Below, piece by piece: positions 24,617-38,200 of a DNA stretch of 56,809 nucleotides. Below the pieces are notes generated by a model. It was given only the letters and a program-made list of their open reading frames with translations. It searched no databases and was not told the origin of the DNA. The translations under genes were made by a program, and so were the position numbers. Position 1 is the first letter of the stretch; each line of letters starts with the position of its first letter. This DNA comes from Tetrahymena thermophila SB210 (taxonomy: Eukaryota > Ciliophora > Oligohymenophorea > Hymenostomatida > Tetrahymenidae): positions 1-56,809 of the forward strand of contig NW_002476043.1 of the NCBI RefSeq assembly GCF_000189635.1, read 5' to 3'.

Positions 24617-27600
24617 ATGGAAATCAGTGATAACGATAGTGTTTTATCTTCTGATAACGAGAACGACGTTAAGTTAAAGGGATTTGATAAAAACCTTAAA
24701 AAAGATGAAGATTCTGATGCAGATGATTAAAAGAAGGTATTGGCTTCATCTAAGGCTAAGGAAAAAAAGATAAAGGAATCAGAAGAAGGTGAAAAGAAAC
24801 CCAAAAAAATTCATTTAAGAAAAGATAAAGGGTATGCAGACTACCTTATAGCTGAAGAAGATACTTCCGACCTCCCTCCAGTTACTGTTATTGTTTAAGG
24901 TCCAAAGCAGGTAATTTTTAAAGTCTTGCTTGAGTATTTTATAACAGCAAAGAAATGTAGAATTAGAATCTTAATCTCACTCACTTATTTTTATAAAAAA
25001 GAGTGGTAAAACTACTTTGATAAAGAGTTTAGTAAAAACATACACTAAGCATAGCATTTAGAATGTTAAAGGTCCTATTACTGTTAGAGCAAATAAAAAG
25101 AGAAGAATTACTATTATTGAATGTCCAAACGATATAAGTGGTATGATCGATATGGCCAAAATTGCAGATATTGCTATTATATTAGTTGATGCCTCTATTG
25201 GTTTCGAAATGGAAACATTCGAATTCCTAAGTTTGCTAAGGGTAATTTATTTTAATTATGGCAAATATTATTGATCTAAAAACTTTTCTCAGTTAATTAA
25301 TATTAAACACGATATAAATTCTATAATTAGGCTCATGGTTTCCCTTCCATTATGGGAGTTCTTACTCACACTGATTTCTTCAAAGACAATAAATAACTTA
25401 GAAAAACCAAAAAGAAATATAAAGCTAGATTTGAACATGAAGTTGGCAATGATTCTAAACTTTTCTATCTCTCTGGTATGAAATATGGCTAATATTTAAA
25501 AAGAGAAGTTCTTAATTTATCAAGAATGATTGGTGTTATGAAAGTACAACCTGTTCCTTGGAAGTAGACCCACCCATTCATCGTCCCTGATAGATACGAA
25601 CACTCTCGTGAAGGCTCAAAAGTAGAAGATAATGAGCTTGTTGATGTTAGCTTTTATGGTTGGATAAAAGGCTCAACCTTCCGTTTGAATAACAAGATTC
25701 ACATTGTAGGTAAAAAAAAATATATTTATATCAAACTAAGCCTAAAAAAAATACTCTACTTATAGCAAAATTTTAATCCCCAGTTTTATAAAGTATTTAT
25801 GATTTTTTTAATAAAATATTAAAGGTTTAGGAGATTATGAAATTGATAGTACTGATATCATCGAAGATCCTGTTCCTGTTGTAGAAGTTAAAGTACATGA
25901 AGATAAAAAGAAAAAAGAGGAAGGAAGTGGTAAATAGGATGGTTAAAGCGATGGTAGTGAAGGTGATGATGAATCAAGCGAAGAAAGCGAAGATGAAGAA
26001 GAAAATAAATAAGAGGGTAAAAAGGAAGAACCCAAAATTAAAAAAATTAAGCAAAAAAGAACATTGAAACAATCAGAAAAGATTGTTTATGCCCCTTTCA
26101 GTAACTTAGGTTTTTTGAATTATGAAAAAAGTGGTGGATATATTACTATTCCTGATGAGCACGTTGTCTTTACCAAAAAAAATTAACAAGATGTTTATGA
26201 TGATAATGGAGAGTTGATAGAATAAGTAAATAATTTTTTATAGTTTATTATTTATTTACATTAATTAATAAATAATAAAGTAGGAAGATGAAGATTTAGG
26301 TGAAGGTGTTAAGATGGTTAGAGATTTATAGGATATGAAAAAAACTTTAAATGAAAAGCTAGATGAAGATGACGATGTTGAACTTCTCGATGGTATCGAA
26401 TTAGGAGAACAAAAGAAAAATATTCTTGAATTCACAGCTGAAGAAAAGAAGAAATTAGATTTTAAGGAAAAGCAAAAAGAAATAGTTAATCTTAAGCACA
26501 AGACTAAGGATTTAAATTAAATTGCAAATGCTATAGAATAATAATAATCAGTTATGGCTACTGATTTACAAGATCTCATTTATGGGTAATTACTTATTTC
26601 TTTAAGTTTGTTGAAATAAATTCTGAAAAAAATTAATTTTAAAAATTAGTAAAACTGACAAAAAAATATGCAATTTCGATAGCAGTAACTTTAGAAGTAA
26701 AGAATTATACACTAGAGATTTATATAAGGCCTTAGTAAAATGCAAATTTATGGCTGGCTCATTGATAGAAGAGGAAGCCCCAGAAGAATTAGATAGTGAT
26801 GCTGAAGAAGAATAATTAAAGAAGAAGAAAGAATAGGAAGAAGCTGAAAAATTACAATAGCAAGAAGTTGACCCAGCTGAAAAGCAAAAAGAAATAGATT
26901 AATTTATGGATTCATATCTAGGTATTTTAAAGAAAGGTGCATATGTCAAGATGACTATTAGAAATATTTAATTCAAGCACTTCAGAAACTTTAAGCCTGA
27001 ACATCCTTTAGTTTTGACTAGAATTAATCCAGGAGAGGACAACTTTGGTTTCCTTAAAGTCAGAATAAAAAAGCACAGATGGTATAATTCTCTTCTTAAA
27101 ACATTAGATCCTCTTATTTTCTCTATTGGTTGGAGAAGATATTAGAGTATCCCTTACTTTGTTTCCCAACAAAGTGATGCACGTATGAGATATTTAAAAT
27201 ATACTCCATAATATGAATATTGTGATGCTGTTTTCTATGGTAATTTTGCTCCTCAAAATACAGGTTTTGTTTGTACTCAAAGTCTTAACAATAAATTAGT
27301 AATTTATAATTCAAACAAATATTTACATTTAACTTTTTCCTCATTTCATTAAATTAATTAATTATCTTTTTTAAATAAATAGGAGAAATTTAGAATTTGT
27401 GCTACTGGTGAAGTCCTTGAATTAAATCATACTTTTGATATAGTAAAAAAACTCAAGCTTGTCGGTGAACCTTTCAAAATATACAAAAATTCCGCCTTCA
27501 TTAAGGGAATGTTTAACTCATTCGTAAAATATTTTAGAATTAATTCATGTTCAGTTTTTTTAATTAATTTTTTTTACCCTTTACAGCTAGAAGTTTCTAA

Positions 27601-28393
27601 ATTCGAAGGAGCTCAAATTAAAACACCTTCTGGAATCAGAGGTTAAATTAAAAAAGCAGTTAAAGAAGGACCTGATGGTTCATTTAGAGCTACATTTGAA
27701 GATAAAATTGTAATGAGTGACTTAGTATTTATGAGAACTTGGTACAAAGTTCCTTTAGAAAAGTTTTATAATCCTATTATCTCTTATGAAAAGTAATATC
27801 TATCTATCTTTTTTTTGTTTGAGTGTAATTTAATATGTTTTTTTGAATTTTTAGGACAAGACTTATGAAAACAACTTGGGAATTAAGAAAAATGCTCAAT
27901 ATTGATGTTAAGTAAAAGGTCGACAGCGAATACTAAGAAATTGAAAGAACTGAAAAGAAATTCAATCCTTTGTTAATACCTAAAAACTTAGAAGAAAATC
28001 TACCCTTCAAGTCAAAATAAAAGGTTAAGCTACTTTCCAAAAAAGAAAAGTTAGCTAAAGCAGAATCGAAGATCCCTATAAAAGAGCTTACATCAGAAGA
28101 AGATAAAAAAGTATTTGCTCTTATCTAAAGACTTAATACAATCAAAAAAGAAAAGGTAATTTACTAATAATTAATTTAATATGTTTTTGAAATAATTTTA
28201 TTCTAATCAAAAGTTGGCACAAAAAGCATAAAAAACAGAAGAAAAAAATAAAGTTAAGTAAGCAAGAACAGAAGGAGAAAAGAAAAAATTCCAAGCAGCT
28301 AAAAAAGAATATGAAAAAGAAAAAAATAAAGAAAAATTCACTAAAAAGGCTAAAATGGCCTAGAAAGCAGCAAACGGAGGTGAATCTGATTGA
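24617..28393 (+). CDS. BMS1: ribosome biogenesis GTPase BMS1
   Basis: Ten exons: 24617-24910, 25002-25241, 25331-25709, 25825-26225, 26281-26585, 26650-27298, 27383-27523, 27587-27792, 27855-28155, 28214-28393; 1031 residues to TGA. BMS1 acts in the nucleolus in the U3 processome, where with RCL1 it promotes early cleavages that free the 40S subunit. The GTPase domain shows GPKQSGKTT (P-loop, residues 95-103), [38 protein letters not shown] and VLTHTDFF. The middle is highly acidic/charged. The C-terminal domain shows [37 protein letters not shown] and [18 protein letters not shown], then [16 protein letters not shown]. The tail is Lys/Glu-rich, as usual. The exon 5 acceptor may be 3 nt further on (26284). 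The first P-loop half and second half sit in different exons. Confidence 0.96.
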
Positions 28394-29494
28394 TAATGTT
28401 TAACTGTATAAACAAAGCAATAAACAACAATAATAATAAGTTTAAATTAAAATAATTGTTTTAAATGAGATAATTAAATAAATTAAAAAAAAATTAACTT
28501 TTTAAATTTAACGTAAAATATATACTTTCTATTTGTAGTATTTGATATTAAAATATAGTTAAATTGCATTTCAATCACATTTATAAATCAATATCAATTT
28601 TTATTATTTTTCATTTTGTTCATCATCATTATTTATTTTCTTATTTTAGCATCTTTAATTTTAATAAGTTTAAATTAAAATAATTGTTTTAAATGAGATA
28701 ATTAAATAAATTAAAAAAAAATTAACTTTTTAAATTTAAATTAAAATATATACTTTCTATTTGTAGTATTTGATATTAAAATATAGTTAAATTACATTTC
28801 AATCACATTTATAAAATATTTATTTATTTATCAATATCAATTTTTATTATTTTTCATTTCGATCATCTTCATCATTATTTATTTTCTTATTTTAGCATCT
28901 TTAATTTTATAATTATTTAGTTAATTAATATTTTAGTTAATAATTAGTAAGTTTAAATACTCAATTTTTTAACTATCTATTCTTTTATCTCAATTTAAAA
29001 TTTTTTAAAGATAACTCTAAAAATATTTAATTTTGATAAATAAGTGATTAAAGCAAAGTTAATTTAGTTTTAAAATGTTTAAAATTTTATTAAAACTTTT
29101 TCTTAAAATAAATGTTAATTTTACTTTTGGTTTGTTGAAATTAATAAAATTTAATTTTTTTATGCCATAACTGGACTAGATTTATATTTAGAGGTTGGTC
29201 ATGCGTATCCAATTATTATTTACTTAAAAAATGAAACCTATTTATTAATTAATTAATATATGAATAAAATGATATAAACACTTATTTATCAATAAATATG
29301 GATATTTAAAGCTATTTTTGATTAATTAACAATGTATTTATTTTTTAATTTATAAAAAACAAAATTTTATCTTTTTACTATCAAAATAAATATCAATTAT
29401 TCATTCAAGATAAACAAAAAATTTAAAATCAATTTGTAAAATATATTCAAATTATCTAAAGCTAATTGATTGAAATAAATAGTAAGGCGAATAA
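28394..29494. other. intergenic region with duplicated segment
   Basis: 3' flank of BMS1 and 5' flank of CFAP251. The first half is a tandem duplication (separate entry); the rest is A/T-rich without coding content. Confidence 0.6.
28435..28909. repeat. tandem direct duplication, ~228-247 bp unit, non-coding
   Basis: Copy 1 spans about 28435-28662 and copy 2 about 28663-28909. They are near-identical, from AATAAGTTTAAATTAAAATA through ATCTTTAATTTT. Copy 2 differs by a short ATTTATTTATTT insertion near 28818 and a few substitutions (for example GTTCATCATC versus GATCATCTTC). It starts ~40 bp after the BMS1 stop, so it probably covers the BMS1 3' UTR or terminator region. Confidence 0.9.
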
Positions 29495-32400
29495 ATGTAT
29501 TAGTAAGAAGAATACGAAGTTAACAATGAAGGCTAAGAAGATGTTAGCAAGATAAATGCATTAGTAATTTTAAAATTAAAATGAAAGGATAGGGAGTGTA
29601 GTTAATTGGGTTAAAAATTTGAAAAATATAATATTAAAGTTGTAATCAAGCTCCATTAATAAATTAGATATCTCGCTCTCTATTTTAATACCCTACTAAA
29701 TTGAAATGCATTAACAAATAATAATTTCTCTTATATAAAAAGAATTTGAAATGGACTTTAGGTTTTAATTTCTAGCTCACTGATGGCGTTCACAATTTAA
29801 CAAATGAAAAAAGAAAAGTAATTTTGTTAATCAGATTTGAAATATAATTAAATAAGTTTATAATAACTAACTACACACGAATTAAAAATTCATAATATGA
29901 ATAAAGGAAATTTTCTATCCTGTTGCGCACACTGGTGTTATATACGATTATGAAAACAATACATAAAGATTATTATAGGGTCATTGTAATAGAATTACAG
30001 CAACAGCATATTGCAAATTCTCAGATATAATTGTTACTGCTGACTGGTGAATATTTATTTATAAAATTAAATTTTAATTTGATATGCTGTTAAGCCTTAA
30101 ACATAAATTAATTTAAATCATCTATAAAAAGCGGTCCAGATTCTATGTTAGTAGTCTGGGATGCATCAACAGGTATTCCTAAAAAGACTATCTTTGAACC
30201 ACATCCTAATGGTTGTTAAGCTTTAGATGTAATAATTTTTATTAAAATTAATTATATAAAATATAATTAAAATTCAGTTTTATTTAATATATTGTTTGTA
30301 CTAATAAAATTATAATTAGATTTCTCAAGATGGACAATTCATCGTGACTCTTTCAAAAGAAGCTAATACAGATACTGATGTATAATCTCTTTCTTTGTGG
30401 GAGTGGAATAAAGATGGTAAAAAATAGAAATATTTGTTTGTTTTACTCATTATGTAAATGTTTCCTTTAAATATTAATAGATGAACCATGTTTGATTACC
30501 AATGAATTCGATAGAAGAATTAAGGATTATTAATATTTCGTTAGATTCAATTCAGATGATAACACTGAATTTGCAACAACTGGTAAGACAAGAATTGTTT
30601 TTTGGAGAAGAGAAGGAGAATAAAAAGGTTTTAACTATTATTCCCCTGGTAACATTCCATCTCTTAAGGTTCTCACTCAAACAGTATTTATACCTGATAA
30701 TACATAGGTAAATATGAAATATTATTAAAAGTCTTCATTACATTTTTGTTTATATTTAAAGGTTGTTACAGGAACAACTGATGGTCATATTATTGTATGG
30801 GATATTTCTCTTATCATAGAAAAAGTAGACACTCCAAAAGAAAGAAGAGCAATTAAATTGGTTGATCTTATGAATAAATCAAAAAAGCCTGATGGCAAAA
30901 AAGGATCAAATTCAATTAATATATTAAAAATTTAAGATAACTATTTAGTTATTGGTTCATCTAATGGATCTATCCGTTTTTATGACTTTCAATACAGAAT
31001 TATAGCTTGGTTTGAAGATGCAATTATAGGCTCTATCAGCAATATTTCTTTTGCAAATACTCCAATGATTGAAGACAATGAAGATGAAGATGGCTTTGAT
31101 GATGAAAGAAAAGTATGTTTTTATCTTATTTAATTGTTCATTTCATCATTAATTAATAATAAAAAAAGGATAAGGGTGAAAATGAACCTAAATTTATCTG
31201 CCCTGACTTTATTGTAGTAGATCTTGATGCAACTATCACTATGTTAAATTACAAACTTTTTGAAGAATTAGATGATGAAAAGAAAAAGGGAACTACTTTA
31301 ATGAAATCTATAGTTTCACCAATTATTGCAATGAGTTGTAGACCAAACTCTAATGTTATTGGTATTTGTTGTGAAAATGGTTATCTTTATGAATGGAATT
31401 TCTAAGAAAAATCTTCCGTTCTATCTATTTTAAGAGTATTTGATACAGATAAAGAAAATATTCCTAATTGCATTGATTACTCTCCAGATGGAAATTGGCT
31501 CTCTGTAGCCACTAAGTCTGGTAAAATCCATATATTCGATTGCAAAGAAAAATAATGGCAAAACTCAGTTCTTGAAGTATCTGAAAATGAATAAGGTGAT
31601 TAATAAATATTATTTTTTTTTTCAAGTAAAGCAAATTTAAAAGAAAATTTAAAAAATATTTAGGAAAACCCAAAGTTAATATGCAGGTATTTTCTTCAGA
31701 CTCAAAAAATCTAGCTACTATGGATGCTGATTATGCTGTTTCACTCTTTACTATTGATCATAGATAATTTGATGTGAATATTCCAGAAAAGGAATGGTAA
31801 TTCGTTGGAAAGCATAGAATCCATCATAGTGAAATTAAATCTATAGCATTTGGCGAGTCAAAAAATGAAAACGATAAAAAATATTATAGATTATTTAGTA
31901 TTGGAGCAGATATGAAAATGGTAGAATATGAAGTTCTTGAAATCGACTATAGCAAGCAAAAAGAAAAAGGATAATAAATAAATTATATTGACAGACTAAA
32001 GCTTAAATCCATATATCCAGTAATTAATTGATTACAATCATAAAGAATTATCATATACTTATTTATTTATATTTTATTTATTAAAGATTGAATAAGAAAC
32101 AATACCTACTGCATGTATCTGGTACCCTATAAATATGTATAAAGAAGATGTCCTGCTTACAGTCAATGAAGAATTCAAAATAAAATTGTGGCAATTTATG
32201 AAGGACAATTTCAAATGTATTTTAAATAATATAAAAATTATTTTATTTAAAAAAAAAAACAAATTCTTAAAAATTAGTTTGTAAAAAGACATGTCTTGGT
32301 CCAATTTATGGTGGCGCAATAAATAAATTACTAATTTTAAATTAAAACGATGCTTAAAATGATTATTAAGATAAATACCTTGCTTATTCAACTAAAGAAA

Positions 32401-33597
32401 AAGTAGTAGGAATTATTAAGCTTCCTTTAGAAGGTAATTTAGATATTTATCAATTATTTATTGATTTTTTATTTTTAATTAATCAAAGGTAATCCTAATT
32501 AAACTATGGGTTTAATTGCTCACCCTGATAAAATTACTAGTATTAGTTGCTCTAATGATGGTAAACACTTCTTTTCATCAGGTTCAGATGATTATTGTGT
32601 TAATGTATGGTCTGTCAATGTGTAGGCTTTAGAATAAATATTTGCAAGTACAATTAGTTGATTAAAAAAATTTTGTTATTTTATTATTGCTAATAAAAAT
32701 AGCCAATCCAAATGAAGACCCATATCCAAAACTTCTTGAAGGTGGAGAAGATGGATAAACACATTAAGACTTAAAGAATTTCTTCTATTATTCTTAGATT
32801 AGAAGTAAGGATGAGCATACAACAAAAGCAAGAAAGCTAGATGGTAAAGTGCCATTAATTGCCATTCCAGATATGATGAGGTCTATGGGTTACTATCCTA
32901 CTAATAAGGAAATAGAAAATATGTAAAACGAAATTAGATTCTCTAAATATCTTGATCCTGGCGAGTAGGTAGAAGAATTAGACTTAAACATGTTCTTGAA
33001 GTGAGCACTTTTAAATATTTATTTAATTAAAATTTAATAATTTTATTTATTTATTTACTTACTTAATATTTTATTAAAAAAGATTATTCGTCAATCACAG
33101 ACCTGTATAAGGTATTGGTAAATCAAAAATTGCTGAGTCACTTAATACTTTAACTAAAAGTTTGAGTGATTCTGCTAAGGAAATTGCTGAATAGGCTAAA
33201 GGTTAATCTGTATAACCTAAAACATATAATATTGATGGCATTGGAGAGATTTCTTTATAAGACTTAAAAAAAATATTAACCACTGAAGGAGAGCGTATGA
33301 CTAATGAAGAATTTGATGGTAATTTATAATATTTTAAATGAAATATTAAATAAAATTAAAAATAGAATGTCTCAAAATATTATGTGGTGAAAATGAAGAC
33401 TAAATTCCTCAATAAATTAATGTAAACAATTTATGTGAAGATATTTTAGGTAAGGAGCAATTCATTTTCATTTAAATTTTTTTTTAACTAAAATTTATTG
33501 ATAAATAGGTTTTGAAGATTTAGAAGGTGAAGAAAGAGATGATAACATTGAAGATTAGTATGAAGATGAAGAAAATGAAGAATATGATTAAGATTGA
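29495..33597 (+). CDS. CFAP251: CFAP251 (WDR66-like) WD40 protein of the ciliary calmodulin/spoke complex
   Basis: Sixteen exons: 29495-29563, 29743-29817, 29907-30046, 30132-30228, 30320-30416, 30481-30707, 30762-31112, 31169-31595, 31664-32019, 32087-32216, 32278-32433, 32489-32656, 32703-33000, 33083-33318, 33366-33449, 33509-33597; 999 residues to TGA. In the family it sits at the base of radial spoke 3 on axonemal doublets. The text runs parallel to animal WDR66: LKWTLGFNFQLTDGVHNL, VAHTGVIYDYENNTQRLLQG, DSMLVVWDASTGIPKKTIFE, GHIIVWDIS, IRFYDFQYRIIAWFED, FKIKLWQFMKDNFKCT (interrupted by an intron), DDYCVNVWSVN, then LKNFFYYSQIRS and NHRPVQGIGKS, the EF-hand-like C-terminal part. The N terminus is much shorter than the Glu-rich one of vertebrates. 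The C terminus is acidic (EDQYEDEENEEYDQD). Confidence 0.95.
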
Positions 33598-35012
33598 ATT
33601 TATTTTACCAATTTTTATATTACTAATTAAAATTAAGAAAATAATTTAGATTTGTAAATAATCTTTAAGTTTATTTTATAAGTAAGTTGCTTACTTGCTT
33701 GCATCTAATCCTAAATTTTCAAATTTACTTTTCTTCTTTTTTTTGTACAATTTTTCAAATATTAATTTTCATTAATAAATTTAAAATTATTTGTAATTTT
33801 ATTCAATAAAAGCAATAAAATTTATTTTTTAATATTTATTTATTAATAAATAATAGAAAAACTTTCAAATTAATACGCTTAAATATTCACTATGATGAGA
33901 TATTATAATCAGGAATTATCAAAATCATTTGTTTGTTAATTTTTGATATACTTTTTTTGAAATTTTAATGATAAAAGCTGATCAAAAAATAATTTCCTTT
34001 ATTAATTTTACATTTTTGATGAAATTCTTTCTTTATTTTAATTACCAAATATAATATTTCTATGTTAATTGATATGTTTATATATAGATAAGTAATCCTT
34101 CATTTAAAATATTTATATTTTTAGAGCTATTTAAAATAATTTAATAGTTTTTATTTTCAATATATTATTTGTAGAAATTAGTTTTTAATCTCTACATAAT
34201 AAATTCTTCAATCTAAAATATTTTGAGAAATTAAATAATTAATTATCCATGATTAGAAAAATTTATATTTTTTAGAAATGTTTCAAGCCATTATAAACCA
34301 AAAAATTATATTAAAATCATAAATAAAAAATTTAAACTTAAAAATTTCAAATAAATTTATCTTATAATTTAATCATATAAAATCTTATTAACGTGATTAT
34401 TACTTACTTACTTACTTACTTACTTTTATTATATATTTAATTAAAAATATTTGCTATTTATATAAAAATAGAGTTGAATATCAGATTATTTGTGAGTTTT
34501 TAATTTCTGTTGCTAATTTAAATGATTATTATTTTTATTATGATAAATTTTATTTAACAATATTTAGAATGAATAAAATCACATTTATCTTTACTCTTTT
34601 ATAAAGTATGATTATTTTTTTTTCAGCATTTTATATTTTTAAAAAGGCAATATTGGTATTATAAATAAATCTAAACAAAATATTTATCTTAATAAAGCTA
34701 GAATTTTTGAACTTTTATTTAACTATTTTTAAGTATATAATTAAAATCGAGGGTGTTATAATTAAAATTTTTATTTTTTGATTTTAAGATTTTAATTAAT
34801 AGAGTTTTAATTTACAAGAAAAAATAGTATTCAAAATAAATTATAATATTTTCATCATTTTAAAATATGTATATAAATCATTTTAATTATAATAAAGCCT
34901 TTAATATAGAATTTTAACAAAAATCAAGTGTTTAATTTTATCATTAATATTATGGCTTAGTCAAATCTTATTAAATAATTTTTTATATTAAGATGTGATT
35001 TGAATGATTAGT
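33598..35012. other. A+T-rich convergent intergenic region
   Basis: Between converging CFAP251 and the secreted-protein gene. Long A/T runs with a TACT microsatellite (separate entry); no gene recognised. Confidence 0.55.
34401..34426. repeat. TACT microsatellite
   Basis: About six and a half consecutive TACT units in intergenic DNA. Confidence 0.9.
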
Positions 35013-35771
35013 TCAATGACCATGACCATGATGAGCAGGCTTCTTGGATGAATTAGAGTTAGCCTTGCTTTCTTCTTCGTCATTAAAAACTACACATTCA
35101 GTTGCATTAATGCAAGAATCAGGGATATCAAAAACACTCATATCAAAAGGACCTTCTTAGAAGTTGTAAAAGACTTATTAAGTAAAGTTTTCTGGAGCTT
35201 CTGTAGGGAAAGCAAAACCAGCAGGAACTCTATGACCAGTAGGGGTAGTATACTTATGGAATCCATAGTAGAAAGGACCTGGGGGAGGAATATCTAACCA
35301 ATAGTAATCAACTTCTTCACCATTCTATTAGTAAGTGCCTTTAAGTTATAAGTTATGTTCAACAATAAAGTTAGGGTGAGCAGGATGGAATTCAGTAGCA
35401 AAAATACAGCAGGGAGGTCTAGTCAGCATTGGCTTATCAATCAACAAATAAGCAGTGCGCTTAGTGTTTAAAAATCTGCATGGGAATTAATGATAGGAAG
35501 AAGGATTTTAAAAGATAGGAATACAAAAGTCGTAATAATATTCAATCATTGACTCAGTTGCAAAGTCGTAATAAGTAGCACCTTTACCCTTTTATAAGTA
35601 GAAGTTAGTAGCAGGATCATAAGGAGCATCTTGCTCAAGGGTATATATATCCCAATCCATTCTATATTAATTAGGAAGAACAGGCTTATCCTGTTATTCA
35701 CCTTTTCTGATAGAAAAGGCTAAGGAGAGACTAATCAAGCAGAGAGATATCAACAAAAATTGTTTATTCAT
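35013..35771 (-). CDS. secreted protein with His-rich C terminus, unrecognised family, 252 aa, intronless
   Basis: Single frame from ATG 35771-35769 to TGA 35015-35013. The start MNKQFLLISLCLISLSLAFS is a clear signal peptide with a cleavage site near residue 20, so the product should be secreted or vacuolar. The mature part is rich in aromatic residues, with spaced Cys (DFCIP, FPCRF, PPCCIFA, DSCINATEC) suggesting disulphides, and a conserved-looking block LDIPPPGPFYYGFHKYTTPT. Sequons such as NFT and NAT are present. It ends KKPAHHGHGH, a possible metal-binding tail. Codon choice (AAC, TAC, TTC, AAG, GGT) is more biased than in neighbours, as in highly expressed Tetrahymena genes.  The overall layout recalls ependymin-like secreted proteins, but this is a guess and I assign no function. 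Confidence 0.85.
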
Positions 35772-38200
35772 TTTTAATGATTTATATAAGCTTATTTTTT
35801 ATAATTAATTATAATATTTTGAAAGAAAAGTTTTCGTTGAATATTAACTAAAACCCTTTCTTTACTTCTAATTTCTTTTATTAAAAGTTTTAATTACTCA
35901 AATTTAGATGATTTAGTCTTTTTTATGATTTTAGCTTTTTTTTAGTTTTTTAACTAAATCTTTATTTACATTAAAATTCTTTTATTAATTAATTAAAGAT
36001 TATATTTGTTTATCTAATGCATCGATTATACAAATACATACACTAACTATTTCAATAATATAACAATAAATCCTTCTTCTTCATTTTCTTAAACTTAAGC
36101 TCAAATTATCAAAAAAAATAAAAATGGAGAAAATATTTTCTCTCTCTTCTAAGTTTAGTAAACTAGTTTAAGCTTTAGTATAAAATTCAATAAAATATAA
36201 AATAAATCAAAGAATATAAATTTATTACATATCTTCATTTAATTTTTTAATTACTTAGCTCTTTTATTATCCTTTAAACTAATACAAAAATAAAATTAGC
36301 TAGAGTATAATACTCTTCTTTATTCTATTTAACCTATTTTGATTAGAAAAAAGTGGTATGGTATTGATTATAAACTAAATAAAAAGAGAAATTAATCATT
36401 TCTTTTACTTTTTTAGTATAAAAGCAGAGTTTAATTGTGAATTTAGGCAAAATAATAGTTTAAGAATAAATTAGATTTTTTAATAAAATAAAAAAAGTGC
36501 TTGTATTTATTACCAAAGTTTAAATACTTTAAAATTTAATACTTAAAATGCAAAATTATTTTTCTTAAAAAGACAAAAGTTATGATTTTATTTTGTTTCT
36601 TAATTTAATATTAAAAATATTTTTTTTAATTATAAAATTTAAATATAAGAAAATGAAAATAAATTTTAAAAAAATGTTTATTTAGAAATATTGAAAATAG
36701 CAAGATATTAATTAATTTTATAAATAAATAATTAAGAATACTTAAAATTTAATTTTCTCACTAATTTAATCTTAAGATTATACTTATCTTCATTAATATT
36801 CACGAAGTGATATAAAATAATAATTTTTATTTAATTTTATTTTTTGTATATTTTTACTTTAATTAGGCACTATTAAAGATTTGATTATATATATGATGAA
36901 TGATGTTTAAATATTTGATATGAATTATTTGTCAAAAATTATTAATTATTTAAATAATTTTTTTAATTCACTTACTATTTAAAATTTAAATAAAGAATAA
37001 TTAATAAAAATTATTGCTATTTATAATTTAATAATAAATTTATAGGCAATTAATTTTTGATAATAAAAAAAATATCTACTTAATAACTAATTACAATTCA
37101 TCAAGTATATTTAAAATACCAAATTTCTATATTAAACTTTTAATATAAACATCTATTTTTTCACAATAAGAATATATACACTTTATCTATGTTTAATATA
37201 TATTGATTATCCATTGAATTATGAATATTGATTGTATATTTGATTATCTTAAACAATTTTCAAATTGGTAATTTCAGTACATTATCAAATGAAATTATAA
37301 AATTAAAAATTTCACTTCTGTTATAATTCTTTTATAGTAATAATGGTGTTTAAAAGCGATAATTAAATCAAATTAATTAATTAAAATAAATTAGTTTTAT
37401 AATAAATGAATTTTAGTTCAATAAAATAAAACTTCCAAAGTGGTTCTTTATTTAAAAACTCATCTCAATTTAATATTTTAAAAATTATATTTGAAATAAA
37501 CTAAATTTTCTAATAAATTTAACATCTTAAACTAATGCCAACTTTTTGCTTTAGCTATTATAATTTAATAATTATTAGTTTTTCAATTTATCTATACATA
37601 TGTCCTATGGGTGCTTGTTTTTACTGAAGAAATTAAATAATTCAAGATTATTTGAATTTATTAATTAATGATAAAAATATTCTTTTTGTTTTTTTATTTA
37701 AATTTCATCAAAAATATTTTGATGTGGAAGTTTTGTACCATTTTATAGAATTTTCTTTCTTAAAATTGATTATAAAATAAAAAAAATATGAGGAAATAAT
37801 AAATTGGTAATAATCCTGCATATCTGTTATAAATTAGGTTCCCTAGAGTAATAAAGTTATCTAAAATAGTAAATTATAACAGATAAAAAATAATACTAAA
37901 CTTTTATGGTAGAATTAAAATATATAGTTACTGTTCAATTAAAAATGCATTTAAACATATATTTATCATTTTATAGCACAATTAATTTTTAAAATGCAAA
38001 ACTTTTACACGTTTAAGGATGATATTTATTACTATACATGTTTGGGATTGTTAATAATAAATTATTAAGCATTAATAGTATGATATTTGAAGAAATTATA
38101 TTTATAATCAAAAATATAAATTAAAATAATAAATAATTCAAAATAAGTAGGATATCTTTAAGATTATTAAATATTATCGACTTAGTAGTTAAAAATAAAT
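35772..38200. other. long A+T-rich divergent intergenic region (2.4 kb)
   Basis: The longest gene-free stretch in the window, between the divergent secreted-protein and ERO1 genes. It should hold both promoters. I read both strands and saw only A/T runs and short open frames of A/T composition; no RNA gene or repeat array is recognised. Confidence 0.55.

Noticed and set aside
26265..26501. Ser/Phe-rich minus-strand frame
   Set aside because: Antisense to the acidic Glu/Asp/Lys-rich region of BMS1.
28390..28910. CRISPR-like or satellite array after BMS1
   Set aside because: Only two long adjacent copies with no spacers; it is a simple tandem duplication.
32074..32391. Minus-strand frame of 105 residues inside CFAP251
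   Set aside because: Overlaps two exons of a confidently recognised plus-strand gene and has A/T-driven composition.
35772..38200. tRNA, snRNA or replication origin in the long gene-free stretch
   Set aside because: I saw no cloverleaf boxes, no G+C-rich island and no repeated element; there is nothing to support a call.
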